DNA of 64,000 bases from Acorus gramineus (Eukaryota > Streptophyta > Magnoliopsida > Acorales > Acoraceae). Positions 1 to 13,391 of this stretch are shown piece after piece. How positions within the stretch are numbered: the stretch's first letter is position 1; each line of letters starts with the position of its first letter. Position numbers and translations under genes: made by a program. Below the pieces are notes generated by a model, which was given only the letters and a program-made list of their open reading frames with translations, was not told where the DNA came from and searched no databases. The stretch covers positions 9,128,704-9,192,703 of the forward strand of contig CM060847.1 of assembly GCA_030737835.1 (NCBI GenBank), read 5' to 3'.

Positions 1-411
1 GAGGGGAGAGACGTATTTCAGTTCCACTGCATTAATAAATATGCAATAGGTAAATCCAGATAGACAAAATGATGAATAAGGCAAATAAGGGATATAATGG
101 GAATCCATGCCTGAACTTCCCCTTTTTGGATGTTGGAGGTAATTTTGTCAGCCTTTTAACTGTACCGGTTGCCTCTTTCAAACTCAGAATGTAACGACAA
201 ATATGATTGTCATCAATGCCTGAGTTGTGATGCAAGAACAAATAAAAAACACAAAAAAAGAAAAAAGGTATTCAACAGGTTCAGAGGAGAAATTTAGAAC
301 TATGGGATAAAAACCCCAGACTTCTCAATTTTTTTGGTTATAAATCATTAATGGATGGTGTCCATTGATAATTGTTGGACTATGAGACATGAATGAGAAC
401 TTATGAACAAC

Positions 412-450
<39 letters not shown>

Positions 451-1681
451 AAGAAGGGAAAACTTACATGTTGTTGTGATAGAAAGCATCCCATCTGCGT
501 AAACAAAAGAAATTAAATGACTCTGTGTCTTTCCAATATAAATGAACAACTAACTGCAATAAATTCACTTTCTACCTTGACCGACCATACAGATATTTGC
601 TACAAATCATTACCATCAACAGAAATCAAATCATTCCAAGTCTAATCATCCAAGGAACAGATTCTTCTATTAAACATTAACTGATTTTTGAAGATCCCAA
701 ACAGTGTCCGGACAATATGTAATTCATCAGTATGCTTGTGTGCCAATTGGATTCCCACAAGGTCTGCTCACTGATTTCATTACCATGAAATCTGATCTGG
801 TGTGGACCATCAAGCAAGTAGTAGTGATGAGATTACTTAATTACACTATTCTTTGAAATTTTGAAAGCAGTGATGTTCAAATTTATCTATATCTACTTTA
901 AATATAGATCTATTACCCCACTTTTCAGCACAATCATGGTCTGACCGGCAATCTAACTCCCGGAATTCTGCCAAGCTGCTTCCAGCCCCCGTGTCTGAAA
1001 CTGATAGCGAGAACAATTTTGATGTTGATCTTATGAACGTGAGAACCATCAACATAGGTGAAACAACTGCACTTCAACCTTATATTCTAAGATTAAAAGA
1101 TCATCTAAATAAAACGTAGATCACAAAATGCACCAGGTCCCTCTGCAAAACTCACTCAAACACTAAAAACAATAAAAAATAAAAACTGTATATGATATGA
1201 TTTTGAAATTCTCTTATGTTTCTTCATTCAACAGAAAATCTTAAAGAATGCATGTTTTCAACATCAATAATCTATCACAGAGAGAATCAAACACGAGTTT
1301 ATTGAACTCACCGAGCTGAATTTGTGAAAATCATCATAATATCATGCTTTTGATGTCACTAAACAAACCCCCCCCCCCCCCCCCAAAAAAAAAAAAAAAA
1401 TTAAATATCGCTTACTTGAGATAAAAACCGATGGAGGATCAGATTCGTAGAAACATTTTAGCGCGATTGATAATCTGCAGAGATTATCCGATAATCGACA
1501 TCTTTGAATCGCACAAGCGATCAACTTCAAAGAACCACAAAAGAAAACAGAAAAAAAAAATCAGATAAAGGAAGACAATGATCAAAGAATGAAAGCAACG
1601 GAAAACAAATCAAACTAAATGAATAAAAAAAATTTCAAATGTTACGTTTTCGCAGATCTTCCGAACGAGAGAGGTCGCCAT
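1..1681 (-). CDS. MTOPVIB: Meiotic DNA topoisomerase VIB-like protein, 5' part (gene runs off the left edge)
   Basis: Partial gene. Exons on the minus strand that join in frame are 1681-1646, 1524-1416, 1000-917, 494-468 and 219 to about 103. The first gives MATSLVRKICEN; the next contains AIQRCRLSDNLCRLS; exon 3 reads ISDTGAGSSLAEF once joined to exon 2; the 27-nt exon 4 gives DGMLSITTT; exon 5 gives YILSLKEATG and RLTKLPPTSKKGKF. The DTGAGS segment resembles a GHKL-ATPase glycine motif, and the order of segments fits plant MTOPVIB as I remember it. In that family the protein forms a complex with SPO11-1/SPO11-2 that makes meiotic double-strand breaks. The start was chosen because MATS lies in frame with exon 2. 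The donor of exon 5 is unclear (the best candidate is a GC donor near 102). The rest of the gene lies outside the window. The family name comes from motif memory, not from a search. Confidence 0.68.
417..448. repeat. (GA)n microsatellite in MTOPVIB intron 4
   Basis: About 16 GA units lie directly downstream, in gene orientation, of the tiny 27-nt exon 4. On the transcribed strand this is a CT-rich run within the intron. A length-variable SSR is likely. Confidence 0.9.
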
Positions 1682-3478
1682 TGATGAACATTCGAAAGTC
1701 GAAACAGCTTTTAAAATTCGGAATTATGTGCGGGATCGGGCACGGATTTCCATGGTTTTCCCGCCAAAAAAGAAAAAGCAGAATGTATTTGGCAGGGGTC
1801 GGCAACGGCCGACCCGGCCCGTTGAAATAGGGCCCAGGCCCGCGGGCCTGCTTGGCCAGCGGGCCCGGCCGGGCAGGGCCGCGGCAAAAAAACAGGGCCA
1901 GGCCCTGCCCACGGCCCGGGCTCACGGGCTGGGCCTGGGTTCGGGCCTGCAACTCAGATTCTAAACATCTTATTTCTTTTGATTTTTTTATTTTAAGTTG
2001 TTCATTTGTGTATATATATATATATATATATGATAAAATAACACAAAATTTAAAGTATAATATTAAAATAATGCAAGAACAATCATTTTATATAACGACA
2101 TTTATTCTAATAAAAGAGTGTATAATTAAAAAAAAACGATGCAGGCTACAAATGGATTGGACATATCATTTTCTAATCTGCAAATCTGAGAGATTAATTG
2201 AGCCTACCTTTCAAATTAAAATTTGGGTCGGGGTTGAGAGATGGTTCAAATCTAGATTCCAGATTAGGAGTTAAGTAAGTGATTTGAGTTTAGCTTCAAA
2301 TAATATCATTTTAGACAATTTAAACTCTATAACAATTTATGCCATGTTTGAAAAAAATATTATAGAGATGAAAATAAAATGATTGTGAAGAAAATATTAT
2401 AATGAAACTATGAAATGATAGATTGTAGGGGGGGGGGGGGAATAGCGATTTAGATTTTATCTTAAAGATTAAACATTTCAAATTAATTAGATATTTGGAA
2501 TTTGATATGAAATTTTGGTTTTATAGTTTACCAAACCAGACTTCAGGTTATCTGAGCTTGTATCATATTTTGGTTTTGAGTTCCATTGAATGAGGTTCAA
2601 CATTCTTAAGTTGCAACTTGCAACACTAAACGTTGAATCTATTCAGGATTCAACTATTTGATTGGATGAGTTTTATTGATAAATTAATCTAATCTGATCT
2701 CATGATTATCGGTTTCAAAACACCGTGGTTTCAAATTGAGCTTTGAAAAAATCGACTAGCACTCCCCTCTCCGTAAAGGATTACCAGAGATCAAATTATA
2801 AGGGCACCAATTATTTAAAAAAAAATTCTGGTATTCCCTTGTGATATAAAGGATGAGGTAAATTATAATACCATAATTTAGTCATTAGTCATCTAATAAA
2901 TTTGGATAATTTGTCATTATATATTAACACATATCTTACGCATCAAAAGCAATTGAAAACTGTGAAACCATCCTTGGACAAAATAAATGGTTTTAAACAA
3001 ATAGTTCCACATAGTGAGGAGGGTGTCTTGTACGCGGGCATGTTCTAACGATTCTATTTCATATAGTGGAATATAAAAGATGTTATGAAAACAAATTAAT
3101 TGTGTTAAAGATAATATAATTGATTTTATATTATACTATCTACATACTACAATATTATTTGGCTTTAGTCTTAACAACAGGGTGGGTTTAGCGCGGATTC
3201 GATGAGTCCCAAATATAATTTGGTTAACAAATTATTATTCCACATCTGCAGTGGGTTTGATTTTTCCATCCTAAATTTATCTCAACGTGTACTTAAATAA
3301 CATGATCCTATTTAGTCCCATCCCATTTAAATCAGGCAAGTTTAAGAATTTTGATTTTTAACGTGTTTATTTATTTGTTTATTTCTCTCAATCATAAATT
3401 AAATAATCACCTTCAATTACTATGTTATACAACATATTTGATATATTCTTAGATAAAGAGAAAAAGAAAAGCTAGCCT
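1682..3478. other. Upstream intergenic region of MTOPVIB
   Basis: No gene is visible. From 1792 to about 1960 there is a GC-rich block of repeated GGCCCG-type words that starts with CAGGGGTCGGCAAC. That start resembles a hAT terminal inverted repeat, but no matching right end was found. An (AT)n run lies at about 2012-2031 and a G-run near 2430. The remainder is AT-rich and without recognisable structure. The MTOPVIB promoter must lie in the first few hundred bases, next to the GC-rich block. Confidence 0.6.
1792..1960. mobile_element. hAT-like terminal fragment, GC-rich
   Basis: The block begins CAGGGGTCGGCAAC and continues with dense GGCCCG/CGGGCC words. This is a composition I associate with hAT-derived MITE ends in plants. 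Only one end is recognisable and no target-site duplication could be set, so the call is tentative. Confidence 0.3.
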
Positions 3479-3487
3479 TATGTGTAA

Positions 3488-4052
3488 AGGGGCGGTTATT
3501 TCAACTCCTCCGCCCACTCCTTAAATTTTTTTTTTTTTTTGTGATCCTAACCCACTCCCGACCAGTGGAGCATCCACGAGGGGTCGCTCGTGAAGGCGTG
3601 GTGGATAATGTCGTCGCCAACGGGGGAGGAGGAGGAGCGGAGGTTGTTGAAGATGGAGGAGGCAGAGCTCTCGGGCCACCTAATCGACAACGGAGGGGGA
3701 GGTGGAGAGGAGGTAGCGGTGGACGCCGTCGCCGCCAACGGGGGAGGAGGAGGAGGAGGAGCAGAGGTTATTGAAGATGGAGGCAACGGCGAGATGTTGC
3801 AGGGAGGGTCGGGGGAGGCGGGTCCTCTCGAGGAGCAGATCGAATGGTGTTTGTTGGTTGGCGGCGTTGATGGGGGTGGGCAGCGGCGACGGTGACCTCA
3901 TCCTCCCCCGTCGGCGGCGACGCTGTTCACCACGCCTTCGCGAGCGACCCCTCGTGGATGCTCCGCTGGTCGGGATGGGTTAGGATCACAAAAAAAAAAA
4001 AAAAAAATTAAAGGGTGGGTGGAGGAGTTGATGGGGTTGAAATAACCGCCCC
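3488..4052. mobile_element. Mutator-like (Pack-MULE-type) non-autonomous element with GC-rich cargo
   Basis: The two ends are long inverted repeats of about 110-120 bp. Both start GGGGCGGTTATTTCAA inward, then share a poly-T stretch, GTGATCCTAACCCA and the block GCATCCACGAGGGGTCGCTC. The flanks are 9 bp each, TATGTGTAA (3479-3487) and TACGTGCAA (4053-4061). They match at 7 of 9 with two C/T changes, as expected for an aged 9-bp MULE target duplication. Between the ends is a GC-rich stretch coding for Gly/Glu-rich ORFs on both strands. It contains a direct repeat of about 60 bp (3606-3664 and 3727-3784). I do not recognise the cargo, and no transposase is present. Confidence 0.65.
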
Positions 4053-4393
4053 TACGTGCAATGCGATTTGTTGTTCAAACTTTTCTCTTTTTTTTTGAAA
4101 AACAATATACACTCTCCATAACATATACTCACACTAACGAGATATATGTATCAATAAAAAATTTTAACATTTTATATAAATGTATCTATCGATGGAATTC
4201 ATTGGAGCATGTGCTTCATTTTTCTTATAAAATCATGTATTTCATTAGATAAGATATATCATTTAAAAAAAATTCAAAACATGTATAGACTAAAATTAGG
4301 GCTGGAATAAAGACTATAAGTAACATTATCCGAACAAATTTGAATCCAGAATTTAGAGGTCCGTTTCAGTAAGATTGTCTCTGTACAGTACTT

Positions 4394-4843
4394 GGGGCTT
4401 TTGGGTAGAGGAATAAGGAAGAAATTGGTGGGAATAGAGGAGAATAATAAAAAAAAGTGTTTGGGTAGAGAGAATAAATAGGTATAACCATGCAAAATTA
4501 AGTGAGAATAAATTGATATTTATATTTCAACCCCCAATTAGAATTGTGTTATTCCTCCAGTGATATAAGGGGACCCACCTGTCAATTCACGTGTCATTAC
4601 ATCAGATCACATGTCATCACTTCTTATGTATCAATAGGGTCCACATGTCAAATCAATTGTTTTATATATTATCCACATTTTAATATCCATCAACGAAACA
4701 ATTCAACCTTTATTATTACGTTTCTAATGAGAATAAAAAAAAATAAAATTAAATAAAAAATTATATATTCTATTGATAAAATTATTTATTTATGAAATAA
4801 ATATAAACCGGAGAATAACCCATGTCTCCATCTAAACGGGCCT
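4394..4843 (+). mobile_element. MITE, family 1 (copy A)
   Basis: The left end reads like GGGCTTTTGGGTAGAGGAATAAG. The right end closes with CCATCTAAACGGGCC. Internal landmarks shared with the other copies in this window are TAAATTGATATT, a block around ATTGTGTTATTCC, GTGATATAA, and CACATGTCAAATC. No transposase is present. The element lies just upstream of the aspartate carbamoyltransferase leader. Boundaries are accurate to about 10 bases. Confidence 0.6.
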
Positions 4844-4899
4844 AGTTCCTGTCACCAATGTTCGGGCCGGATGGCGCCAGACAAACCGAGCCCGGCCCG

Positions 4900-5686
4900 G
4901 CCCGGTGAGTGAGGATAACGACGACTAGGGTTCTAATAAAGGGTTAATGTGGAGTTCACTGTCAGGAATGCTCGTTCAATCCCAACTTCCTCCTCTCCTT
5001 GGTAGGTGATTTTTATTTCTTTTTGAAGTCTTGGTAGAAGAGCTGGATTTTTCCCCTTCTTTTGAACATCTGATTAAGTTGTTTGTTTATTTGGATCTTG
5101 ATGAGTTGTTTTTTGTTTTTTTGGGTTGATTTATTCGTTTTGTTTGTCAGAATTTAATTTACATCACATTAAAAATCAGAAATCCATGGAGAATGCTTTG
5201 AGTTCAGTTACCAAGTTCCATTTTATTTTATAAGATTCATCAGAAATTTTTGTTTATCAACCTGAAACGCGTACCCCATTTGATTCCAAATTGAATGAAA
5301 AACATTTCGAATTTGAAGTTGTGGCTGTCTCTTTATTACTCTAATCTAAGCAGTCATCCATGAATGATCATGATGATTTTTTGATTAATAGAATAACCAG
5401 TGCACGGAATCAACGAGTGCACTTTTGAATTTCCAACTACATTGCTTATTTTCCATCCATTCTCTTTGAACGAAAATGTGCTCATAATCTAGTTTGGACC
5501 GAATTTTATTGTGTAGAAACAATACAATTTTCACATTTTCATTGCATGAAATATCATTCGTATGTTCCCTAAGTCTTCAAATACGGAACACCTCACATCT
5601 TTTCTTGTGTATTTTTGATAAATGTACTTTTTTTTTTTAATTTGTGCATTCTATGCTAACTGATGGAGTTATTGAACTTGTCACAG
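4900..5686 (+). promoter_or_regulatory. Probable promoter, non-coding leader exon and 5'-UTR intron of aspartate carbamoyltransferase
   Basis: A pyrimidine-rich leader ends at a donor (GG|GTAGGT at 5001/5002, or four bases later). It can be joined to an acceptor TCACAG ending at 5686, which leaves 42 nt of leader before the chosen start codon. There is no good ORF in between and the intron is T-rich, as plant introns are. The transcription start is not visible. A MITE ends about 50-100 bases upstream. Confidence 0.45.
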
Positions 5687-5728
5687 TGATACTTGTACAA
5701 AAACCGAGCTTGCACCGAATTTGTTAGA

Positions 5729-7488
<1,760 letters not shown>

Positions 7489-10065
7489 TATAATCCTCAA
7501 AAAAATTGCTAGGTACTGTTCACTCACTCCACTTGCATATGCATACAACTAAATAAAGGATGCATTTTGAACTGATTAAATTTTGCGTGGGGCTTGTCCA
7601 GGCCAAATATTGTCACAGTTGCATTTTTTTAGTTTGTCATATTTACAATAACCGGCATCTTGATGTGAAAAGGCTGGATGGATGATATGAAATGTACTTT
7701 ATGTGTGTTTTATAAGTGTCATGCAGTGTTTTAATTCTTTATAAACATGAAATTTCTAAGACCAATAAAAAAATTAGAATCACTATAAAAGCATGCAATT
7801 ACATATTTCTGTAGAGTTATTTCAATTTAGTGGATTGTGGGAACCATCTGTTCTCAAAATGAACGAAGCATCAAGGACAGACTTTCATATGGAGTGCTAT
7901 ATGCAGTACTAAATCATGATGGAAAAACAAAAAGGACTACCAAGCACACACCTTTATTTTCTTCCTGACAAGCAGAAACTTAAATTACCCAACTGTTGGA
8001 AAACTTGGGATATTTTCTGAATGGGATTTTTCTCTCCGACCCACCTACTTAAAAATCTAGACCTTGCTACATTCTTTTCTTTTAAATAGCTTTTAAATAT
8101 TTTCTGATGTAGATGCACAGAGCACAGGCAAATTTTTGAATGTTAAAGGATTCTTTTCCCACTAATTAGAGTAAACTAGTGGAATGAAAATATGCAATGT
8201 AGAGGCAGGAATCCCCTTCAATATGATATGGATGTGTAGCAGTACAAATTTGTAAGTTTTTGAATCCTCCACCTGTGACTCCACTGACCCACATGCACAT
8301 CAAAACCAAAATTCTTATCATCACCACAGCCCTTTTTCCCAACATTTTGGTGGGGTAGCTGACCTACAGTGCCATCCAATAATTAGACAAAAAAGCTCCA
8401 TCCATTACTGTTTTGCAATGCAAGTTTTAATGTCCTAACAACCTCATCAACCACATTAGTAAAACCTGAGAAAGAGAATATTTATATACATCCTCACTGG
8501 TATCATTGGGAAGTGGGAACTGCTTATATGTAATCCATATATAGAGAGACAACTGAAGCAAAAAACAGCAACCACTGATGGATATGTGAGTAATAGATGC
8601 AAACAAAGCAACTTATGCAGGATCATATGAACAGAGCACATTATTTGTCACTCACTGGCACCTCTCAATCTATTAGCTTTCCTACTGGAGTTCTTGACAT
8701 CTGATATCTCAACCACCATGGACTATGTTTGGCTTTTGTCTTTTCGAGCCTCATAAGAATTATAGTAAAGCCTGGTAAACCCCGGTGATGAATTATGTGA
8801 TACATTGGGAACTATGGTGATGGATTTAGAAGTAATGGATATGGATTAGTTAGAATTTCTCTATCAGGCATGATTTATTCCACCTTTTTCAACAAATGCG
8901 TATGGCAGGATAGCTAGAAACAACCATGGTGCATGGGAAATATTCATCGAAAAGAGTGGGTCACCAATACTTCAATGAATACTCAATTTTGAGTTATGGG
9001 TATGTTTCAAGGAAGTATAAAATGAAAAGAAAAATTAGCCACATCCTCACGGCCCTGCCTACGGGTGCCTACAGTATACACCCATTTTGATTTTTATTAA
9101 AATCAGTATACCCATATAATGAGCAATATAATTTTATTAATGTTGAAATATATACTCTAATGAATTTTGTGGATCCAAATGTGAAAAATTTCTAACGATG
9201 TATATACCTTGTTGGATAGCTATCGAGGTTTGGGACCATGTTATTCATATTTGGTGGATCATACAATGACTCAATGTCCTCTTATTTGACTGCATAGCAA
9301 ATGCACCTGCATCAACTGGAATGTTCAATGTGACTTCCTTCTCCATGAAGTAATTCTGAATTTCTGATCAATTCCTAAGCACCATTCACTCCAACGCCAC
9401 ACATGCCATCTAAAATTAGAATGCTTGTGAGAATATTTACATATTTGTATGATTCAAAGTTCTCCAAATTCTGAAAAGGCAATTCACATGGACTATAACT
9501 TGGTGAAGTTTCTTTTATAACAATGTTTTCCAATGTTGTGTAGAATGGCAGTCATGGTTTGGAAAGCAAGCTCTCACTTTCTATGGATGGAAAGAACAGC
9601 ATAGGTGGAAACTCTTGAACCTTTTCAATACCATAATAAAGGACGCCAGGTTTGTATGTACTTTCTTCTTTCTATTCATTGTGTGTTACTGAGTTTCAGA
9701 TAAGCTGTTCTATAAGAGTCTTTTGTTATTTCATATTTGGTTTCAATAAAAACAGCTTTTATGAAAAAAAATTGATTGTGATAAAGTTAGATTGAAACTG
9801 ACTTTTATAAAAAGAAAAATTTCAAACTGGTAGCAAGTGGGGCATAGATGTATAATTAAATTTTACGTGGTATTGTCATGGATAAGTGTTACCCACTTGA
9901 GCTGGCCTCCTTAATGGTGGATGGAATGCATTGTTGGGTGACTTATTTCTATCATCTCGAAGAAATCACTATTATATGATCAATGATATTATGTTCTTCT
10001 GTTAAAAAAAAGGGGTTTCTACATTAATAACCATTCCAAAATTTCACCTATGAGTATTTGGTTTT
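7489..10065. other. Intergenic, no gene recognised
   Basis: The first few hundred bases should hold the 3' UTR of aspartate carbamoyltransferase. After that both strands have only short, unconvincing ORFs. Composition is moderately AT-rich with no clear inverted ends. Around 9075-9230 there is a stretch with words (GTATACCCATATAATG) that recur loosely near 16.0 and 61.6 kb, probably a decayed repeat. Confidence 0.6.
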
Positions 10066-10250
10066 TTGGATACAGAGGCCTGTAGAGCGATTACAGACTA
10101 TAGGCCCCGTGGGGTGATTACAGACTTGGGTGCTCACGAGTACACTCAGCCCAATGGGCTGTTTTTGCTTTTTTTAATTTATTATCTCTGAAGCAGGATT
10201 CCAACCCCCCCCCCCAAAGGGGGTGTCTTCACCACTGTGCCAAACGAGTG
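10066..10250 (-). mobile_element. tRNA-derived SINE
   Basis: Read on the minus strand, a Pol III box A (TTTGGCACAGTGGT, 10244-10231) is followed about 25 bases later by a box B (GGTTGGAATCC, 10206-10196). A tRNA-unrelated body comes next and ends in GTATCC plus an A-rich tail. Spacing and order fit a plant tRNA-derived SINE. A C-run lies between the boxes. End positions are approximate, and no target duplication was established. Confidence 0.6.
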
Positions 10251-10289
10251 GGGGACTGAATTATGAAATATCGGTTGCTTTAGGATTTG

Positions 10290-11290
10290 AAAATTGGGAT
10301 TTTTGCGTATATACCCTTTAAAAACCCTATATTGTTAAAATACCCCCATGAAACTGATTACCACCAATGCCCCTTAAAAATGTATAAATTGTGCATAAAT
10401 GTTGTTTTAGGGGTAATTGTGTAGAATATAAGTATTTTAAATTTCATTGGAATATCCCTCTATTGAGTATTGAGGTCTTGTTAGAATAGTAATTTACTAA
10501 GCCCTCGTTTGAATGGGAGAATAGGAGAATAATAGAAAATAGAAGAGAATAAGATCAAAAAGCTATTTATTTGCAAGAAATAAGAGGGTATGGCTATGTC
10601 AGTGAGAATAAATTGGTATTAGTATTTTAGGTCCTATTTAGAATTGTATTATTTTATCCAATCTATTTCACTGATATAAAATGGCTCTTATGTCAAATCA
10701 TATGTCATTACCTTTATTAATTCAAGGATTCATATGTCAAATTAATTTTTTTACCTTTATAAATTCTTATTCACATCTCATTCTTCATTATCAATTAAAT
10801 AACAAAAAATTTATTATTATATTTTTCCATGAGAATATTTAAAAACATAACAAAAAAAAAACAAAAAATGATTTATTTTTTACTTGTATTGAAATATGTT
10901 AAAATGTGTGAATAAGCTGGTATTGGTATTCTAGGTCCCCTTTGAAGTTGCACTATTCCACTCAATCTATTCCACTCGTATAAAGGGGCTTACATGTCAA
11001 ATCACCCATAACCACCTCTATTAAATCAGGGGATTCACTTGTTAAATTAATTTTTTACCTTTATAAATTCTTATTTATATTTCATTCTTCATTATTAACC
11101 AAACAACAAAATTTTTATTATTGCATTTTTCAATATGAATAACTAAAAACATAACGAAATAAAAAATGACTTATTCTTTACTATACTGGAATAGTTATCC
11201 ATTCTATAATAATTCATGTCGCTATCCAAACGACGACCAAGGGTATTTTGGCAAAATGATATCTTTCAAAGGTATATGAAAAAAGGCCTT
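10290..11290. mobile_element. Outer MITE (Mutator-like?) interrupted by a family-1 MITE
   Basis: The left part (10295-10350) and the reverse complement of the right part (11240-11290) share an ordered set of words. These include TTTTTGCGTATATACC against TTTTTTCATATACC, then CCTATATTGTTAAAATACCC against TATCATTTTGCCAAAATACCC. The two halves look like the ends of one element, with the 10498-11240 element sitting inside it. No clean target duplication was established. Confidence 0.45.
10498..11240 (+). mobile_element. MITE, family 1 (copy B), with internal tandem duplication
   Basis: Starts GCCCTCGTTTGAATGGGAGA and ends CTATCCAAACGACG. The core (GTATTAGTATTTTAGGTCC ... ATTCTTATTCACATCTCATTC) occurs twice in direct order, at about 10605-10910 and 10915-11205. 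This explains the size (~740 bp against ~450 bp for the other copies). No coding potential. Confidence 0.6.
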
Positions 11291-12093
11291 TAAAATTGAA
11301 GAAATTCAAGATACCCGTATGTTTTGTTTCACTGACATTTTTCAAATATTAGAAAAATGTGCTTTGATTTAAACGTAGGTGCCCGATAGGAAAATGAACA
11401 GTTCAATGAACATGATTGATGATGTTTGGATCTCAATTTTTCCAATTAAATCATTTAATTTACTTGCTGTTATAGCCAAATAAACAGTAGTGGGCCTACA
11501 ATACAACAAGACGTGAGAAAAAAAATTCCAAAAAGTTCACTGTTTCACAACTCTCTGGTCAGAAGTTGACTGGTCGTATGTTTTTAAACGTTCTGGAATT
11601 ATCACCATGTGTTTGAGACATGTGTATCATGATATGTCAAAATTGTTTAATTAAGATCATGTCAAGGTTGGGAACTGATACATCGTCATCTCATGTGACG
11701 TATGTTCAACAACTCGTAATTGAATTCAACAATCCATGAATTTTAAACTAAATAATCAAGTGAAACGAATTGATTCAAATTAATAACGTCACGATGAAAT
11801 AAGGATTTTCTTTTTGTTGAACTGAAAGGAAGCCTTACATTGAATTGAGTTCAGTTCAAATAAGTTTTAAATTTCAAACTGAATAATTCATGAATTGTTT
11901 AGATATTTAGCACGTGAAGTGTGTTGGTTTGCAGCCACTAGTCTAAAGAGATCACTGTTTGAGATATATGTATGTGTTGATGTCCATAAATATAGCTCCA
12001 TGTATAACGTGCTTAAGAGAGAACAAAAAGAGAAATCTAGTCATCTTGACAAACTCTACAAAGCTTTTGCTCTTTATTCCCTCTTGACTCTCA
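11291..12093. other. Intergenic and probable promoter of the MYB gene
   Basis: AT-rich, no ORF of note. The last ~120 bases before the MYB start probably include its 5' UTR. I see no sharply defined promoter element that I would claim. Confidence 0.5.
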
Positions 12094-12115
12094 CTCTCTC
12101 TCTCTCTCTCTCTCT
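12094..12115 (+). repeat. (CT)n run just before the MYB start codon
   Basis: Eleven CT units end five bases before the ATG at 12121. CT/GA runs are common in plant 5' UTRs and can affect expression. Whether this one does is not shown by the sequence. Confidence 0.85.
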
Positions 12116-12120
12116 ACCAA

Positions 12121-13391
12121 ATGGAGAAGAAGAGCTCGGAATCGCAGGAACCCAACGTGCGGAAGGGTCCGTGGACGATGGAAGAGGACATGATCCTCAT
12201 CGATTACATCAGCAACAACGGGGAGGGAGTCTGGAACACATTAGCCCGTTCGGCAGGTATTTAACACCATTTTTATCAAGAGTACTCTGATAAAAAATCT
12301 AATCAAATTGGTGATCGATACTGATCACAATAGAATACATTATCCTATCACCTTTTGGTAATGGTGTTATCATTTATGTGATTAATTCATGTTAGCTTGG
12401 GTCATGAATTTGGTCAAGTTTTTTGTTACTTGATCATTTCCCTTTTATTAGTCCAGCCTGGTTAAAACGCAGGACTAAAGCGCACCGGGAAGAGTTGCCG
12501 CCTTCGATGGCTGAATTATCTAAAACCTGATGTCCGAAGAGGGAACATTACAACAGAGGAGCAGCTTCTGATCATGGACCTCCATGCTAGGTTGGGAAAC
12601 AGGTGAGTTTGTTAATACATTCTATGTGTGAAGTGACGATCAAGTTAGATCGCCCGAAACATGAAATAACGATCAAATTCAGTCGCTCAAAACTTAAAGT
12701 GGCAACCTAGTTTGATCGACCTAGCCGGATTAGTGGGAATAGAAAAAACACCGTTTTTTTTTATTTTTTGATTGATGGGTGAAGGGAAATGATTGGTGGG
12801 GATAGACTCAGCCTGGTAGGCTATATCTTCATTGATGGTGTTGTACCAAGGAATCTAGGTCACTGTTATCGTGCAATAATGATGATACTATTCATATGTT
12901 ACAATTATCATCACTTAAGCATATATTCTAGCATCTCAAAGCTATATTTTTTTTTTCATCAACATCTAATCAACCAGGTTATTGAGAGGGTAGCAGAGAT
13001 ACCACATCTTCAGTGAGAGGTATTGTATCTTATTATTGTTGATAAAATAAAACTTAACTAGAAAATAAAATAAAACATTCCTTACAGTTGGTCTAAGATT
13101 GCGAGGCAGCTCCCAGGGAGGACCGATAATGAGATCAAGAATTTTTGGCGGACAAAAATAAAAAGGCGAATAAAAAGTCCTGGGAGGGTGATCGACAATG
13201 TCTCGAGCACGAGCCACGCATCGAGCGGAGAGGATGGTCAAGTGGTCGAGCCATCTTCGATCAGGGTTCATGGTCCACAGGACCATCCAGGGCCGGCCTT
13301 CGCAATGGCTCCGCCACCATTCGGTGAGGATGTCTTCTGGGACATGGAGGAACTCTGGTCCTTACATTTGCTTAATGGGGAGCAACTATGA
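12121..13391 (+). CDS. R2R3-MYB transcription factor, subgroup 19-like (MYB21/24/57 type)
   Basis: Exons 12121-12256, 12473-12602 and 13088-13391 give 189 residues, with both introns at the classic R2R3-MYB positions. R2 begins [11 protein letters not shown] and ends [13 protein letters not shown]3 holds [19 protein letters not shown] and [15 protein letters not shown]. The C-terminus has [15 protein letters not shown], close to the W-x-M-x-D/E-L/I-W motif of subgroup 19. In Arabidopsis that subgroup acts in stamen and petal growth downstream of jasmonate. One oddity: joining exons 2 and 3 gives AG|T, so residue 89 is Ser where most R3 repeats have Arg or Lys (GN-R/K-W). The linker between R3 and the C-terminal motif is short. 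The reading frame is intact and nuclear action is expected. Confidence 0.9.

Noticed and set aside
1635-2274. ORFs of 63-140 codons around 1.64-2.27 kb
   Set aside because: They read through the GC-rich hAT-like block and the MTOPVIB first exon in wrong frames.
12966-13286. 106-codon minus-strand ORF over MYB exon 3
   Set aside because: Antisense shadow of the MYB coding exon and adjoining intron.
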